DNA of 64,000 nt from Terribacillus saccharophilus. Its GTDB lineage: Bacteria > Bacillota > Bacilli > Bacillales > Amphibacillaceae. A program made the position numbers and the translations under genes. The notes beneath the pieces are model-generated. The model had not been told where the DNA came from, ran no database searches, and was given only the letters and a program-made list of their open reading frames with translations. This document shows positions 46,771-56,651 of the stretch, piece after piece. The stretch spans positions 496,001 through 560,000 of the forward strand of contig NZ_NPBD01000002.1 in NCBI RefSeq assembly GCF_002272745.1. The letters are read 5' to 3'. The number at the start of each line of letters is the position of its first letter. The first letter of the stretch is position 1.

Positions 46771-48291
46771 TTACTGCTGCAGGAGGTGATACAGCTGCTC
46801 CCGCCAGCCAGTACGTTCCGGCTGTGCATTCGTCAAACCCGACTGCCAATCAGCAAGGGTATCTCCGCAATTATCGCAGCATCGGCCTTTTGCTGGTCGT
46901 ACTTCAGATTGGAAGTCAGCAAAAAGTGCCTGTCGTCTGCATGAATCCGTATAGACCCATTCCTTCATGCGCTGCAGCTGCTTCAGCTTATGCCTTTTCC
47001 TGTTCCCAACAAACTTCTCTATCTGGTCCAGGAAATCCTTCCAAGCATTTGCCTTATAATGCAGATGATTTCCCTTTACTATATCATGTTTCTCCATTTG
47101 ATAAAGTAAAAATCGCCATTGTGTCTCACTAATCGGAATATGCTGGATGAGCAGCTCGTAGGAAGGCAGTTCAAGCTGTCCTGCTTTTACCCTCTGATAA
47201 AGGAAACGCAGCATTTGCTGAATCGAACCTTGCTCCGGAAGGTCCTGTTCGATTAGGTGGATAGGGATTTGCCAATCTCCCGGACTATATAGAACCACAC
47301 TTACACTTTCTTCGCCATCCCGGCCAGCTCTGCCGACTTCCTGAATGAAAGATTCCTTGTCACTTGGCAAATGATAATGAATAATAAGGCGTACGTCTTC
47401 TTTATCCACTCCCATGCCAAATGCGCTTGTACAGCAGATGATCTGCAGCTGGCCGGCTAGGAACTGCTGCTGGATTAATATCCTGTCTTCGTTCTCCATG
47501 CCTCCATGATAGTAAGCACATGGCATATCCGGCATATTAGCCCGGATTATGGCCGCAGTGCTTTCGGCCATATTTCGGCTTGAAAAATAAATGATGGTCG
47601 GAGCTTGAATCTTTCTAAGTAATGCTAGCATCGTTTCATTTTTTTCCTGTTGATCTTGTACTTCCCTGATAAAGTATGAGATATTTTCCCGATCCATCGG
47701 ATAGATATGCTTATCCATGTCCAAATCCCCAAGCAAATGCTGAATATCCACTTGGACTTCTGGAGTAGCTGTTCCAGTCAATGCAAGTACCGGCGGACTG
47801 CCTAGATTCCGGATCACTTCTGCCAGACGCAGGTAATCAGTCCGGAATTCCTGCCCCCACTGTGAAATACAGTGAGCTTCATCGACTACAAACAATTGGA
47901 TATGCAGCGACTGCAAACGATTGATCAGAAAATCATTTTGGAGCATCTCCGGTGAAACGTATAGCAGATCGTAATTCTGGAGTTTTCGCATAATCTGCTG
48001 TTTGTCTTCATAATCGAGAAAACTATTCAGTGCAGCTACCCGCTTGAATCCTCTGGCACGCAGCTGTTTCACTTGATCCTCCATCAGTGAAAGCAGAGGT
48101 GAAACAACAATAACTTGTCCGCTCCGCATAAATGCCGGTAGCTGATAGCAAATAGATTTCCCCGTTCCGGTCGGTAAAACTCCCAATGTATGATGATTCT
48201 CCAATACACTTTCAAGTATCTCTTCCTGCCCGGTCCGGAAGCCGTCATACCCATAGAATTTCTGCAATGCATTTTGCAAATCTGCGTTCAT
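46771..48291 (-). CDS. recQ: RecQ-family ATP-dependent DNA helicase
   Basis: A 506-aa 3'-5' helicase for recombination and fork repair (the shorter RecS/YpbC form). Motifs are GVLPTGTGKSICYQLPA (Walker A region), DEAHCISQWG (Walker B with the aromatic loop), ALTGTATP and GRAGRDGE. The C-terminus has a zinc-type CRRQALFADF...CCDNCGDT cysteine set. No HRDC domain is present. It overlaps ypbB by 4 nt. Confidence 0.94.
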   Translation of the reverse strand: MNADLQNALQKFYGYDGFRTGQEEILESVLENHHTLGVLPTGTGKSICYQLPAFMRSGQVIVVSPLLSLMEDQVKQLRARGFKRVAALNSFLDYEDKQQIMRKLQNYDLLYVSPEMLQNDFLINRLQSLHIQLFVVDEAHCISQWGQEFRTDYLRLAEVIRNLGSPPVLALTGTATPEVQVDIQHLLGDLDMDKHIYPMDRENISYFIREVQDQQEKNETMLALLRKIQAPTIIYFSSRNMAESTAAIIRANMPDMPCAYYHGGMENEDRILIQQQFLAGQLQIICCTSAFGMGVDKEDVRLIIHYHLPSDKESFIQEVGRAGRDGEESVSVVLYSPGDWQIPIHLIEQDLPEQGSIQQMLRFLYQRVKAGQLELPSYELLIQHIPISETQWRFLLYQMEKHDIVKGNHLHYKANAWKDFLDQIEKFVGNRKRHKLKQLQRMKEWVYTDSCRRQALFADFQSEVRPAKGRCCDNCGDTLADWQSGLTNAQPERTGWREQLYHLLQQ

Positions 48292-49286
48292 GCTTTCACC
48301 TCCTGCTCTTTCCGTAAAGCTAAAGCCAATCTAATTTGAAAATAGTCATATTTTCCTTCCAGCAAAGCATGGATTTGTTTAAGTTTATTAGTACCTGCTT
48401 GCATGGCGCAGTCTAAAATGACAGCAGCATCGGTATCAGAAATAAACTTACTGGAAAGTGCTTCTCCATCAAGCCAAGTTATTTCCACAATATGATCCTT
48501 TATTGTGTTCTCCGTCAACCCTCTGACAAGCGCAATCTGCTCTACTGACATACCGCGTTCAAGCATGGTCCGTGTCTTTAGCGCCGTGGAAGTTATGGAA
48601 CGGATCTTGTGCTGGGGTCTATCCATGAGTGCAGCTAAATGTGGGAAAGCTGCCGTATTGCTCTCTGTGTGCTGTAAAAGATGGTGAATAGTCGACGTCT
48701 GATAAAGGAGCACATCCGTATCATACACATGATATTTTTCTGCTAGCTGTACAGTCGTCAAACCGATATGATGGTATCCGGTCAATCGATCTACAAATAA
48801 CTCAGCCTGTATCTGCGGCAGTTTTTCCAGCAAGCCGTATAATTCCTCATATACTCCGTTTCGCCAATCATCTAAGTGATGCTGTTCCTGTCGATACAAC
48901 TGCTTTATCCATTGCTGGATAGCAAGGTTATCAGTTACAGGTAGATACCGATTCTCCCCTTTTGTTTGATTGGAAAGCAGCTGAATAAGCAGAAGCAGCC
49001 GATACAGGAATGGCTCTGTTTGTGATTGATAGGCCATACCATTGAAATACGGCATAATTTTTTTAATATCCTGTCCTTCTTCTTGCATGGCATTGGCAGC
49101 TACCTGGTCGAATACCTGTCTCGATAGCTTCGGGTAGATACCGAACAGATGGGTAAGACCGTACATATGGGCATCCTGCAATGTTTGAGCGGAACGCTTG
49201 CCTTGCAGCAGATGATAGATGGACGCCGCACTCCGTTCCTGACGTATGGGCTCTGCGGCATGGATGATGATAGATGCCAGAAGCAT
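48288..49286 (-). CDS. ypbB: Helix-turn-helix protein YpbB
   Basis: The 332-aa protein has a C-terminal HTH_40-type domain (about residues 230-320, MLERGMSVEQIALVRGLTE then NTIKDHIVE), the same domain found fused to RecQ in other bacteria, which suggests it assists the adjacent RecQ-like helicase. The remainder is helical and uncharacterised. ATG at 49286 follows AAAGG; 43 upstream codons in frame overlap the fer promoter region and lack a site. Confidence 0.85.
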   Translation of the reverse strand: MLLASIIIHAAEPIRQERSAASIYHLLQGKRSAQTLQDAHMYGLTHLFGIYPKLSRQVFDQVAANAMQEEGQDIKKIMPYFNGMAYQSQTEPFLYRLLLLIQLLSNQTKGENRYLPVTDNLAIQQWIKQLYRQEQHHLDDWRNGVYEELYGLLEKLPQIQAELFVDRLTGYHHIGLTTVQLAEKYHVYDTDVLLYQTSTIHHLLQHTESNTAAFPHLAALMDRPQHKIRSITSTALKTRTMLERGMSVEQIALVRGLTENTIKDHIVEITWLDGEALSSKFISDTDAAVILDCAMQAGTNKLKQIHALLEGKYDYFQIRLALALRKEQEVKA

Positions 49287-49340
49287 GCTAACCAACCTTT
49301 CTGTAAGCTTGTATTCCGTTTCGGTACGCGCTACACTTAG

Positions 49341-49637
<297 letters not shown>

Positions 49638-49669
49638 AGAACCACTTCCCATTAAGAGGAAGTGGTTCT
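49638..49669. terminator. Bidirectional terminator between fer and the ECF gene
   Basis: A 12-bp perfect stem (AGAACCACTTCC, 8-nt loop) followed by TTTTT on the plus side; it overlaps the end of the convergent S-component gene. Confidence 0.85.
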
Positions 49670-50179
49670 TTTTGGGGCAGGAACCCATTTGTTAAACAGC
49701 CTGCGCAGAACAGGATACAAAATGAAAAAGAAAATTCCATTACCGATTGCATGCATTGTATCGAAACTTATGCCAGCAAGATAGTACGCCAGAAAATGTT
49801 CCATTATGAATACATAAGGCAGTGATATCAATATGCCATACACATACCCAGTCAAAACGCTGGCAGCCGTCATCACAATTAATGGCGGGTCTCTCCATAG
49901 CTTGCCTATTAGACCGAATGTCAGACCAATTAGCCCCCAGGCAAGTATCTGCCACAATGTCCATAATCCCATACCAAGTATCATATTGGATAAAAGTGTG
50001 GACAACACAGCGATAATGACGCCTGCAGCCGGACCTAGCAAAAGCGAACAAATGATGATGACACTTGTCATCGGCTGCATGTTTGGTAGAAAGGGAAATA
50101 GCACATTCGCATATATCCTACCCACCACAGCAAGTGCCGTCAGCATTGCCAAAAGCGTCAGCTTACGTGTGGTAAACAT
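49652..50179 (-). CDS. ECF transporter S component, probably for cobalamin or a precursor
   Basis: A 175-aa membrane protein with about five to six helices and the ECF S-component pattern (short basic N-terminus, ALAVVGRIYANVLFPFLPNMQPM). S components bind the vitamin and dock to a shared EcfAAT module, which is not in this window. Its start overlaps the stop of the DUF4430 lipoprotein gene (TAATG), and both lie behind a cobalamin riboswitch, so B12-type substrate specificity is inferred from regulation and not from the protein itself. Confidence 0.82.
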   Translation of the reverse strand: MFTTRKLTLLAMLTALAVVGRIYANVLFPFLPNMQPMTSVIIICSLLLGPAAGVIIAVLSTLLSNMILGMGLWTLWQILAWGLIGLTFGLIGKLWRDPPLIVMTAASVLTGYVYGILISLPYVFIMEHFLAYYLAGISFDTMHAIGNGIFFFILYPVLRRLFNKWVPAPKRTTSS

Positions 50180-50568
50180 TAAGATTCTTGCAGATTGAAG
50201 ACAACCTCGTCGCCGTCTTTCAGTTCAACCTCATTCGCTCCGACTGGTGACATTTCCTCATTAACGGTGAAAAGCCAATATTTGTTGGCATTTGCATCCT
50301 GAGCGTGGCCATCAATTGCCGTGATGAATCCACCATCTTCTTCGATTTCAAAATTCTCTTTCATCACATCCAATAGATTGTCGCCTTCCTCAAAGCTGAC
50401 TTCCTTGGATGAAATCTCTTCTCCATCTTCAGATAGTGTTACTGTGACCTGCTGTTCGGTCTGTTGCTCTGCCTGCTGGTTTTGCTGCGGCTGTTCTGCC
50501 GTCCCGCAACCAGCCAGGATGCCTGCTGCCAACAATAAAACTGATAACATATGTAGTGCTTTTTTCAT
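50179..50568 (-). CDS. DUF4430 (transcobalamin-like) lipoprotein
   Basis: A 129-aa exported lipoprotein with a signal peptide ending in the lipobox LAGC (Cys21), a Q/E-rich linker, and a DUF4430 domain (about residues 42-127, with GDNLLDVMKENF and NKYWLFTVNEE). This domain resembles the C-terminal part of animal transcobalamins. It may capture corrinoid at the surface and hand it to the adjacent S component. GGAGG precedes the ATG, 50 nt after the riboswitch hairpin. Confidence 0.85.
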   Translation of the reverse strand: MKKALHMLSVLLLAAGILAGCGTAEQPQQNQQAEQQTEQQVTVTLSEDGEEISSKEVSFEEGDNLLDVMKENFEIEEDGGFITAIDGHAQDANANKYWLFTVNEEMSPVGANEVELKDGDEVVFNLQES

Positions 50569-50614
50569 AAAAAAATCCTCCCTTTTAGTAAAGGAAAGAG
50601 CATTAGAAGCTGCC

Positions 50615-50812
50615 GCCTCACCCGCTCAGTCCTCGAAGCGGTGAAACACAAGCACACAGGGCAGGTCTGCTGACTGATACCTTTAATCTACTAAGAACCC
50701 TTCCCATCCAATAGGACAGTGGTTATGTTCCTTTCGGCGGTAATCACAGCTGCGAGGACAGTCACGGAATCACACCGCGTTCCCTATCAAGTCTGTTGAC
50801 ACCTTGTATGCT
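50615..50812 (-). promoter_or_regulatory. Cobalamin riboswitch
   Basis: On the minus strand the leader carries GGGAACGCGGTG, AATCC-like and GACTGTCCTCGCAGCTGTG segments of the B12 aptamer core and a near-perfect B12 box AGTCAGCAGACCTGCC (50660-50675). P1 can form from ACAAG/CTTGT arms near 50804 and 50647. Downstream, hairpin 50619-50643 has a loop containing CGAGGAC that is complementary to GTCCTCG in the core (50753-50759), the expected kissing-loop contact. No U-run follows the hairpin, so control is more likely by masking of the ribosome site than by termination. TTGACA at 50838 overlaps the resE stop, but its -10 is weak. Confidence 0.9.
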
Positions 50813-50836
50813 TTTAATCCAGCTTATTTTATCATA

Positions 50837-52597
50837 TTATGTCAAGTTTGTATCCCGTGGGAGACGAATAGTGAATGTTGTCCCTTCATGAAGCTTACTA
50901 GTTACTTTGATTGTTCCACCATGTGCTTGGATGATATTTTTAGCAATCGCAAGCCCTAATCCATTTCCGGTTCTGGCAGTTTTTCTCGTCCTCGATTTAT
51001 CGGCCTTGTAAAATCGTTCGAACACAAAAGGCAGATCCTCTTCAGGGATCCCGCTTCCAGAGTCTTTCACAATCATAACAAGCTGATCTTTATCGACAGA
51101 TACCAACACTTGGACAGCACCTGCATTTTCAGTATGGGTAATGGCATTATCGATTAAATTCGTAAGTACTTGTTCAATTGCATCGGGAGCAAACTGGTAG
51201 GTGCGTTTATCCACTGCATTGACGAGTCCCAGTTTGATTTCCCGTTCATCAGCTAAGCCCTGAAACTTACGGACGATCCGCTCTAGGAATGGATTTATTT
51301 CTACTTCTTCCATCACCAGATTTGTATCTCCTGCTTCCATCCGAGCAAGATCGAGCGACTGGTTGACGAGCCTTCCAATTCGTAAAGATTCATCATGAAT
51401 GATTTGAGCAAGCTCGTTTTTCGCTTCAACGGTATCAGCGATATCATCAATAATTGCCTCGCTATAGCCTTGCAGCAAGGAAATTGGTGTGCGCAGTTCA
51501 TGCGTAATGTTCGTGATAAAGTCTTCGCGAAGCTTATTCAATCTGCGTTCCTGAGTCATATCCCGCACAACTGCAACCGCACCGCGAATAGCCGCATCAT
51601 CATAAAGAGGCGTAGCAATAATCACCCATTCCCGTCCTTGGATCGTCACTTCACGGGTAACCTCTGATGCAGTTGAGACAACACTTTCCATGATTTCAAG
51701 CCAGACACCTGGCACTTCATGGAATGTTTCGCCATTTTCAAACTGCCAATCATGGATAAATTCTTCAGCCGGCGGATTCGTGACGGTCAGTTCACCCTGC
51801 CGATTGATCATGACAACACCATCTACCATTGCATTAACAACACGGGCAAGATGTTCTTTTTCCTGACTGAGGGCATTAATATTGAATTCCAGCTGTTTTC
51901 CCATCTTGTTAAGAGCAGTCGCCAGCATACCAATCTCATCATGTGTGACAACAGGCACTGTGGTTCCGAATTCACCTCTAGCAACGTTCAGTGCTGCATC
52001 CTGCATCTTAATCAGTGGTTTTGTGATCCTCGATGACAAGAAAAAGGCAAACACGGTTGTAAGGACAAAGGCGATTCCTGCTCCCAGCAGGATGATTTGT
52101 GTTGTTTGATTTCCTGTCTCTTTTACGACAGATAACGATTGATAGACATAAACCGCACCAGACCCATCCTGCAGTGGAGTACCGACAACTATTACACTTC
52201 TGTCGGTATTTGGCAAGATAAGCTGTTTGGATACATCTTCTCCTTCTGTTACAGCTTTATTTAGTACAGCATCATTCAGCAGCCATTCCTGGTCAACATC
52301 AGGCAATGGCTCCGCCTTATCTGGATCAGATATCCAAAGCTCATCATTCTGAAGGATAGCAATGCGGGAATTCGGATCCTGCACACGTTCTGCAGTATCA
52401 TAGACGGTACTGCGGTCATCGATTTCTTCCAGCAAAATAGACACCTTCGCAGCGGTCTGCATAAGGCTTTCCTCTGCTTCTTCAATATGAAAATTACCGA
52501 AGAACTCCAGCAGCAGAAAAGTAAGCAGACCAAGAACGACTGACACAAGAACCAAGATGGTCAGCCATAGCTTGTTAACAACACTTCCCCACAGCAT
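50837..52597 (-). CDS. resE: Sensor histidine kinase ResE
   Basis: The membrane kinase of the ResDE system that senses oxygen limitation and nitric oxide. The 586-aa protein has two membrane helices flanking an extracytoplasmic sensor, a HAMP domain (about 185-240), a PAS domain, the phospho-acceptor NITHELRTPISLLQGY around residue 370, and a HATPase with DNAITHT and GTGNGLGLAIAK-like loops. It overlaps resD by one nucleotide. Confidence 0.96.
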   Translation of the reverse strand: MLWGSVVNKLWLTILVLVSVVLGLLTFLLLEFFGNFHIEEAEESLMQTAAKVSILLEEIDDRSTVYDTAERVQDPNSRIAILQNDELWISDPDKAEPLPDVDQEWLLNDAVLNKAVTEGEDVSKQLILPNTDRSVIVVGTPLQDGSGAVYVYQSLSVVKETGNQTTQIILLGAGIAFVLTTVFAFFLSSRITKPLIKMQDAALNVARGEFGTTVPVVTHDEIGMLATALNKMGKQLEFNINALSQEKEHLARVVNAMVDGVVMINRQGELTVTNPPAEEFIHDWQFENGETFHEVPGVWLEIMESVVSTASEVTREVTIQGREWVIIATPLYDDAAIRGAVAVVRDMTQERRLNKLREDFITNITHELRTPISLLQGYSEAIIDDIADTVEAKNELAQIIHDESLRIGRLVNQSLDLARMEAGDTNLVMEEVEINPFLERIVRKFQGLADEREIKLGLVNAVDKRTYQFAPDAIEQVLTNLIDNAITHTENAGAVQVLVSVDKDQLVMIVKDSGSGIPEEDLPFVFERFYKADKSRTRKTARTGNGLGLAIAKNIIQAHGGTIKVTSKLHEGTTFTIRLPRDTNLT

Positions 52598-53313
52598 CAG
52601 CTTTTATCCGCTTCGAATTTGTATCCGACACCCCACACTGTCACAATCATGCTAGCTGCTTCTTCTGAAACCTTGCTCAATTTTTCCCGTAGTCTTTTGA
52701 CATGAGTATCTACTGTGCGCAAATCCCCGAAAAATTCATACTTCCAAACCTGCTTCAGTAGCTCTTCTCTTCCGTACACTTTATCTGGTGTCGAAGCAAG
52801 AAAGTGCAGCAGTTCATATTCCTTTGGTGTCAGTGTAACTTCCTGATTATCCGCCGTAACCCGATGGGCATCTTTATCGATAGTAAGATGAGAGAATACA
52901 AGCAAATCCTTCGCTTTTGCATCAGTATGCAAGTATTTAGTCGTCGAAGACCGTCGTAATAATGCTTTGACACGCAAAACAACTTCACGAGGACTGAAAG
53001 GTTTTACAATATAATCATCCGCACCGACTTCGAAGCCTTCCACTCGGTCAGCTTCTTCCCCCTTAGCTGTCAGCATAATGATCGGTGTTCCTTTTTCCTT
53101 GCGGATTTCCTGGCAAACTTCAATTCCATCCTTGCCAGGCATCATTACATCCAGCAAGATAACGTCATAGTCTGTTTCGTTTGCCATTTGAAGTCCCTGG
53201 TCTCCGTCAGCAGCTTCATCGAGCGTGTAGCCTTCTTTCTCCAGATACATGCGCACGAGTCTGCGGATTCTTTCTTCATCGTCTACTACAAGAATATGTG
53301 CTTCTGTTTCCAT
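52597..53313 (-). CDS. resD: Response regulator ResD
   Basis: An OmpR-type activator of aerobic/anaerobic respiration and cytochrome biogenesis genes. The 238-aa protein has a receiver domain with the phosphorylated Asp55 in DVILLDVMMPG and a C-terminal winged-helix with TVDTHVKRLREKL. It lies between resC and resE, 26 nt after resC. Confidence 0.97.
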   Translation of the reverse strand: METEAHILVVDDEERIRRLVRMYLEKEGYTLDEAADGDQGLQMANETDYDVILLDVMMPGKDGIEVCQEIRKEKGTPIIMLTAKGEEADRVEGFEVGADDYIVKPFSPREVVLRVKALLRRSSTTKYLHTDAKAKDLLVFSHLTIDKDAHRVTADNQEVTLTPKEYELLHFLASTPDKVYGREELLKQVWKYEFFGDLRTVDTHVKRLREKLSKVSEEAASMIVTVWGVGYKFEADKS

Positions 53314-53339
53314 GGTCCTTCCCCTTTTCTCTTTTTAGG

Positions 53340-54497
53340 TTAAGCATACGCGTGTAAACCTACGATAAGCAAGTTTACTGCCAGCAAATTGAACATGATA
53401 ATACAAAAACCGATAACTGCAAGCCAGGCAGATCGAATTCCTTGCCAGCCTCTCAGCATACGTATATGTAAATAAGCAGCATAGAAAAGCCAAGTGATCA
53501 GCGCCCATACTTCCTTTGGATCCCAGCCCCAAAAGCGGTCCCATGCCTGCTGGGCCCAAATCATCGCAAAGATTAGAGCACCGAGTGTGAAGATAGGAAA
53601 ACCGACTGCTACAGAACGATAGCCAATGTCATCCAGCATATCCTTTGGCATCTTCCGTACTAGAGGCTGCAGTGCTGCTCCAATCCTTTTTCTTGTAAAG
53701 AAACGAATGAGAATATACAACACACACCCTGCGAGCAAGGATACGAAGATAGTATTAAGCTTCAGCGCCGCATTTTCACCGCGCATCCAATCCGGAACAG
53801 ATACCCCGAACGGAAATGGTGAAGATACCATATCACTTGGAACAAAGAAAGGCGGCAGCTGATAGATGATGCTTGCATCTGCAGTCATCACAGTCGCAGT
53901 AAATCCGAAAGTTCGGAAAGAAATAGCGAGAAGCATATACCCTGCAACCGATAAGATAAGAGCGATTATAGCTTCGATGAGCCATACCCTCTTATGCTGT
54001 ATCGCTTGATCCGTTTCATGCAGGATATAAAGAAAGCCTGCGAAAAAGCTGACAGCAAGTACTGCTTCTCCAAGTGCAGCAGTTGTTACGTGAATATACA
54101 GCCAGTGACTTTGCAGCGAGGGCACAAGCGGCGCCACATCACGCGGAAACATGGCAGCACAGCCAATGATCAGAATGCTGATTACTAATGCCATCACCGC
54201 TAAAAGCGAATAGCGATAAAACCGATACATAATCAGCAGCACCAATATGAGCATCATGCCAAAGAAGGTCATGAATTCGAATAAATTGCTTACTGGTGCA
54301 TGTCCGCTGTACACCCATCGAAGGATGAAAAAGCCTAGATGTGCCATCCACCCGACAGCAGTGACTCCCCAGGCAATACGCTCAAGTTGACCATGCTGCT
54401 GTTTGGCTGCTGACCATGTAAATAGGATGACACCTAGCAGATAACTTATAAACGCAGCTTCCAGCAAATGTCCGCTTATGATCGATAAATTTTCCAT
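53340..54497 (-). CDS. resC: Cytochrome c biogenesis protein ResC (CcsA type)
   Basis: A 385-aa polytopic protein of system II cytochrome c maturation that exports haem and, with ResB, ligates it to apocytochrome. The WWD-type signature is WDRFWGWDPKEVWALITW near the C-terminus, flanked by conserved histidines. It overlaps resB by one nucleotide. A functional cytochrome c assembly system is notable because the qcr cytochrome genes are not at their usual place. Confidence 0.95.
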   Translation of the reverse strand: MENLSIISGHLLEAAFISYLLGVILFTWSAAKQQHGQLERIAWGVTAVGWMAHLGFFILRWVYSGHAPVSNLFEFMTFFGMMLILVLLIMYRFYRYSLLAVMALVISILIIGCAAMFPRDVAPLVPSLQSHWLYIHVTTAALGEAVLAVSFFAGFLYILHETDQAIQHKRVWLIEAIIALILSVAGYMLLAISFRTFGFTATVMTADASIIYQLPPFFVPSDMVSSPFPFGVSVPDWMRGENAALKLNTIFVSLLAGCVLYILIRFFTRKRIGAALQPLVRKMPKDMLDDIGYRSVAVGFPIFTLGALIFAMIWAQQAWDRFWGWDPKEVWALITWLFYAAYLHIRMLRGWQGIRSAWLAVIGFCIIMFNLLAVNLLIVGLHAYA

Positions 54498-56044
54498 CAG
54501 CCGCTCTCCCCTTTATCGTAGATGTCTAAAATACGATCCATTTCTCTTTCAAAGGAGGACGCATGCTTATTCGTATGTCCCGCTATCAGATAAGAGCCAT
54601 CTGCTTGTCTTTGAAGCCATATTCTGCGATGCTGCCAATAAAGTCCTTGGATGAGGCCCATCATGAAAATTAGTCCTCCGAGCAGGAAGACCGGTAATGT
54701 CCAATCACGTTTCACTGATAACCCAGTCACATTATGCGTATCATAATCGACTGCATGTATATTGTATTTGTTCGATCCCGTTTCCGATACAACCTCATCA
54801 ATTGCAATGAAAAGTCTTTCCGTCATATCGCCCTCTGAAATATCAAAGACGAATGCAGGATTACGAGGGTATTTCGTTGCAGTGATAATATTGTCCCCGT
54901 TCAATTGATAGTCTGGATAATAATCCACTAACTTTGCATGAAGCCCGTTAGCAAGTTCATAATCTGTCTGGGGATCTTCGGTATTGACTTGAAAATCAGC
55001 AGTTAAACCATCCTCATTTTCAGCACGGAGAGTCAAACCGCTGAACTCATTCATCTGATAGCCTGATTGATAGATCGTAAACCCGGCTGCTTTGACAGGA
55101 TGATTTACGGACACCTGCATTTGTTTCAATACCTTCAAATCAGGAGTATCGCCAGCTATATGATTCTCAGCTTCGTAGACAATAATATCTGTTGTGAAGC
55201 TTTTCGGAATCGACCTACCTTCTTGTTCAATAGCTGCTTCGAACTTCGGGTCGTCCGCATCGTATGTATCTACACTGAATTGCTTGTTCTTGATAAACAG
55301 TGACTGATTGGTATCGGGTACGACTGCTGTCTCACCGTCTCTTATCCATACAAATTCATCCTGATAAAAGAAAGAAAACAAACGAAGAAAAGCAGCCAGC
55401 AAAACAAGAAGGAGTCCAATATGATTCACATAAGGTCCCCATCGAGCAAACCTGTTTTTCTCTGCAAGATAGTCTTCGCCATCTTGACGAACTCGATAAC
55501 GCCTGTCTCGTATTTGCCTAATCAAGCGCTCAGGATCACTTATTTCCTTATTTTTGACGTACAGCTGATGTGTAAGAAAATGCTCTTTGCGTTTCACTGG
55601 CTGGAGCTTTAATGCACGGTACAAAGGAAAAAAACGGTCAATACTTGCGATCAGGATACTGGCGCCAAGCAGTCCGAGCAGCGTCATATACCACCATGAG
55701 CTGTATAACTGATCAAAACCTAAGTAATGATACAGACGTCCAAACACACCATATTCCGATTCGTAAAATTCCTGGGGCACTCTCCCAATAGGGATGTATG
55801 TTCGCTGCGGAAGAATGGTGCCGAGCGCCGTTGCAAGCAATGTCATCAGCAGGATATACATCCCGTTCCGCACAGAAGCGAAAAACCGCCAAACCTTATC
55901 AATTAACGTCTGGTTGCGCTGCTGGGAGCGCCGGCCGGCTCCTTCATAGCGCATATCCAATTTTCCCTTTAAAGTGCTTCCGCAATGGTGGCATTCTTCA
56001 CTAAACAGATTGTTTTCATGCTTACAAATAGAACATTTCTGCAA
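54497..56044 (-). CDS. resB: Cytochrome c biogenesis protein ResB
   Basis: Partner of ResC in system II. The 515-aa protein starts with a small zinc-ribbon-like segment (CSIC and CHHCG), then DMRYEGAGRRSQ, three N-terminal membrane helices, a large extracytoplasmic domain and a final helix near residue 460. A TTG at 56044 has AAGAGG 8 nt upstream; an in-frame TTG seven codons earlier that overlaps the resA stop is the alternative start. Confidence 0.93.
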   Translation of the reverse strand: MQKCSICKHENNLFSEECHHCGSTLKGKLDMRYEGAGRRSQQRNQTLIDKVWRFFASVRNGMYILLMTLLATALGTILPQRTYIPIGRVPQEFYESEYGVFGRLYHYLGFDQLYSSWWYMTLLGLLGASILIASIDRFFPLYRALKLQPVKRKEHFLTHQLYVKNKEISDPERLIRQIRDRRYRVRQDGEDYLAEKNRFARWGPYVNHIGLLLVLLAAFLRLFSFFYQDEFVWIRDGETAVVPDTNQSLFIKNKQFSVDTYDADDPKFEAAIEQEGRSIPKSFTTDIIVYEAENHIAGDTPDLKVLKQMQVSVNHPVKAAGFTIYQSGYQMNEFSGLTLRAENEDGLTADFQVNTEDPQTDYELANGLHAKLVDYYPDYQLNGDNIITATKYPRNPAFVFDISEGDMTERLFIAIDEVVSETGSNKYNIHAVDYDTHNVTGLSVKRDWTLPVFLLGGLIFMMGLIQGLYWQHRRIWLQRQADGSYLIAGHTNKHASSFEREMDRILDIYDKGESG

Positions 56045-56061
56045 ATACAACGCCTCTTTTC

Positions 56062-56595
56062 TCAAGGCACAATCTCATCCAAATATTCCTCCAGCCGCTC
56101 CCTCTCTAACGGACCATAAACCGTCCTGCTGACTGTTCCGTCAGCGGAGATGAAGAACGTAGCCGGCAACGCATCTACTCCATATGCTTCCATCACTTGT
56201 CCATTATCCAATAAGATTGGAAAGGACAAATTATACAGCTCTAAGAAACGCTCAATAACAACGCTGTTTTCGTCCACATTGACAGCAGCAAAAATTACAT
56301 CTTTATTTTCATATGTATGAGATGCCTTTTCGAATAAAGGCATTTCCTGCTTACAAGGCTCGCAATAGGTTGCCCAAAAATTGACTAAAACACCTTTGCC
56401 GTGCTTTTCGGATAGCTTGAATTCCTGACCTGTCTGTAAATCCGTCAGCATGAAATCAGGAGCCTGCTGTCCTGCTTCCACTTTTGACGCCTTCCCTTCT
56501 CCCAACAACTGCCAGCATGCTATCAAAACAAGGCAAGCCAGTATGGCAAGCACTGTCAGGCGTACAATGAAACGCCGTTTACGAATAGGTGTCAC
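56062..56595 (-). CDS. resA: Thiol-disulfide oxidoreductase ResA
   Basis: A membrane-anchored thioredoxin-fold protein that reduces the haem-binding cysteines of apocytochrome c. The 177-aa protein has a signal-anchor (about residues 11-30) and the CEPC active site at Cys78 and Cys81 in FWATYCEPCKQEM. Start is GTG with AGAGGTGAGG upstream. First gene of resABCDE. Confidence 0.95.
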   Translation of the reverse strand: MTPIRKRRFIVRLTVLAILACLVLIACWQLLGEGKASKVEAGQQAPDFMLTDLQTGQEFKLSEKHGKGVLVNFWATYCEPCKQEMPLFEKASHTYENKDVIFAAVNVDENSVVIERFLELYNLSFPILLDNGQVMEAYGVDALPATFFISADGTVSRTVYGPLERERLEEYLDEIVP

Positions 56596-56651
56596 GTATC
56601 CTCACCTCTTTGCCAAGTATAGCACGTCGGCTGGCTGCCAATTTTGACAAA

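Noticed and set aside
46743..47132. A 129-codon plus-strand open frame opposite the recQ end
   Set aside because: Antisense to conserved RecQ coding sequence with no domain or leader.
50838..50843. A TTGACA at the end of resE as a separate promoter for the B12 leader
   Set aside because: The -10 at 17-18 nt is poor (CTGGAT), so readthrough from the res operon or a weaker start cannot be excluded.
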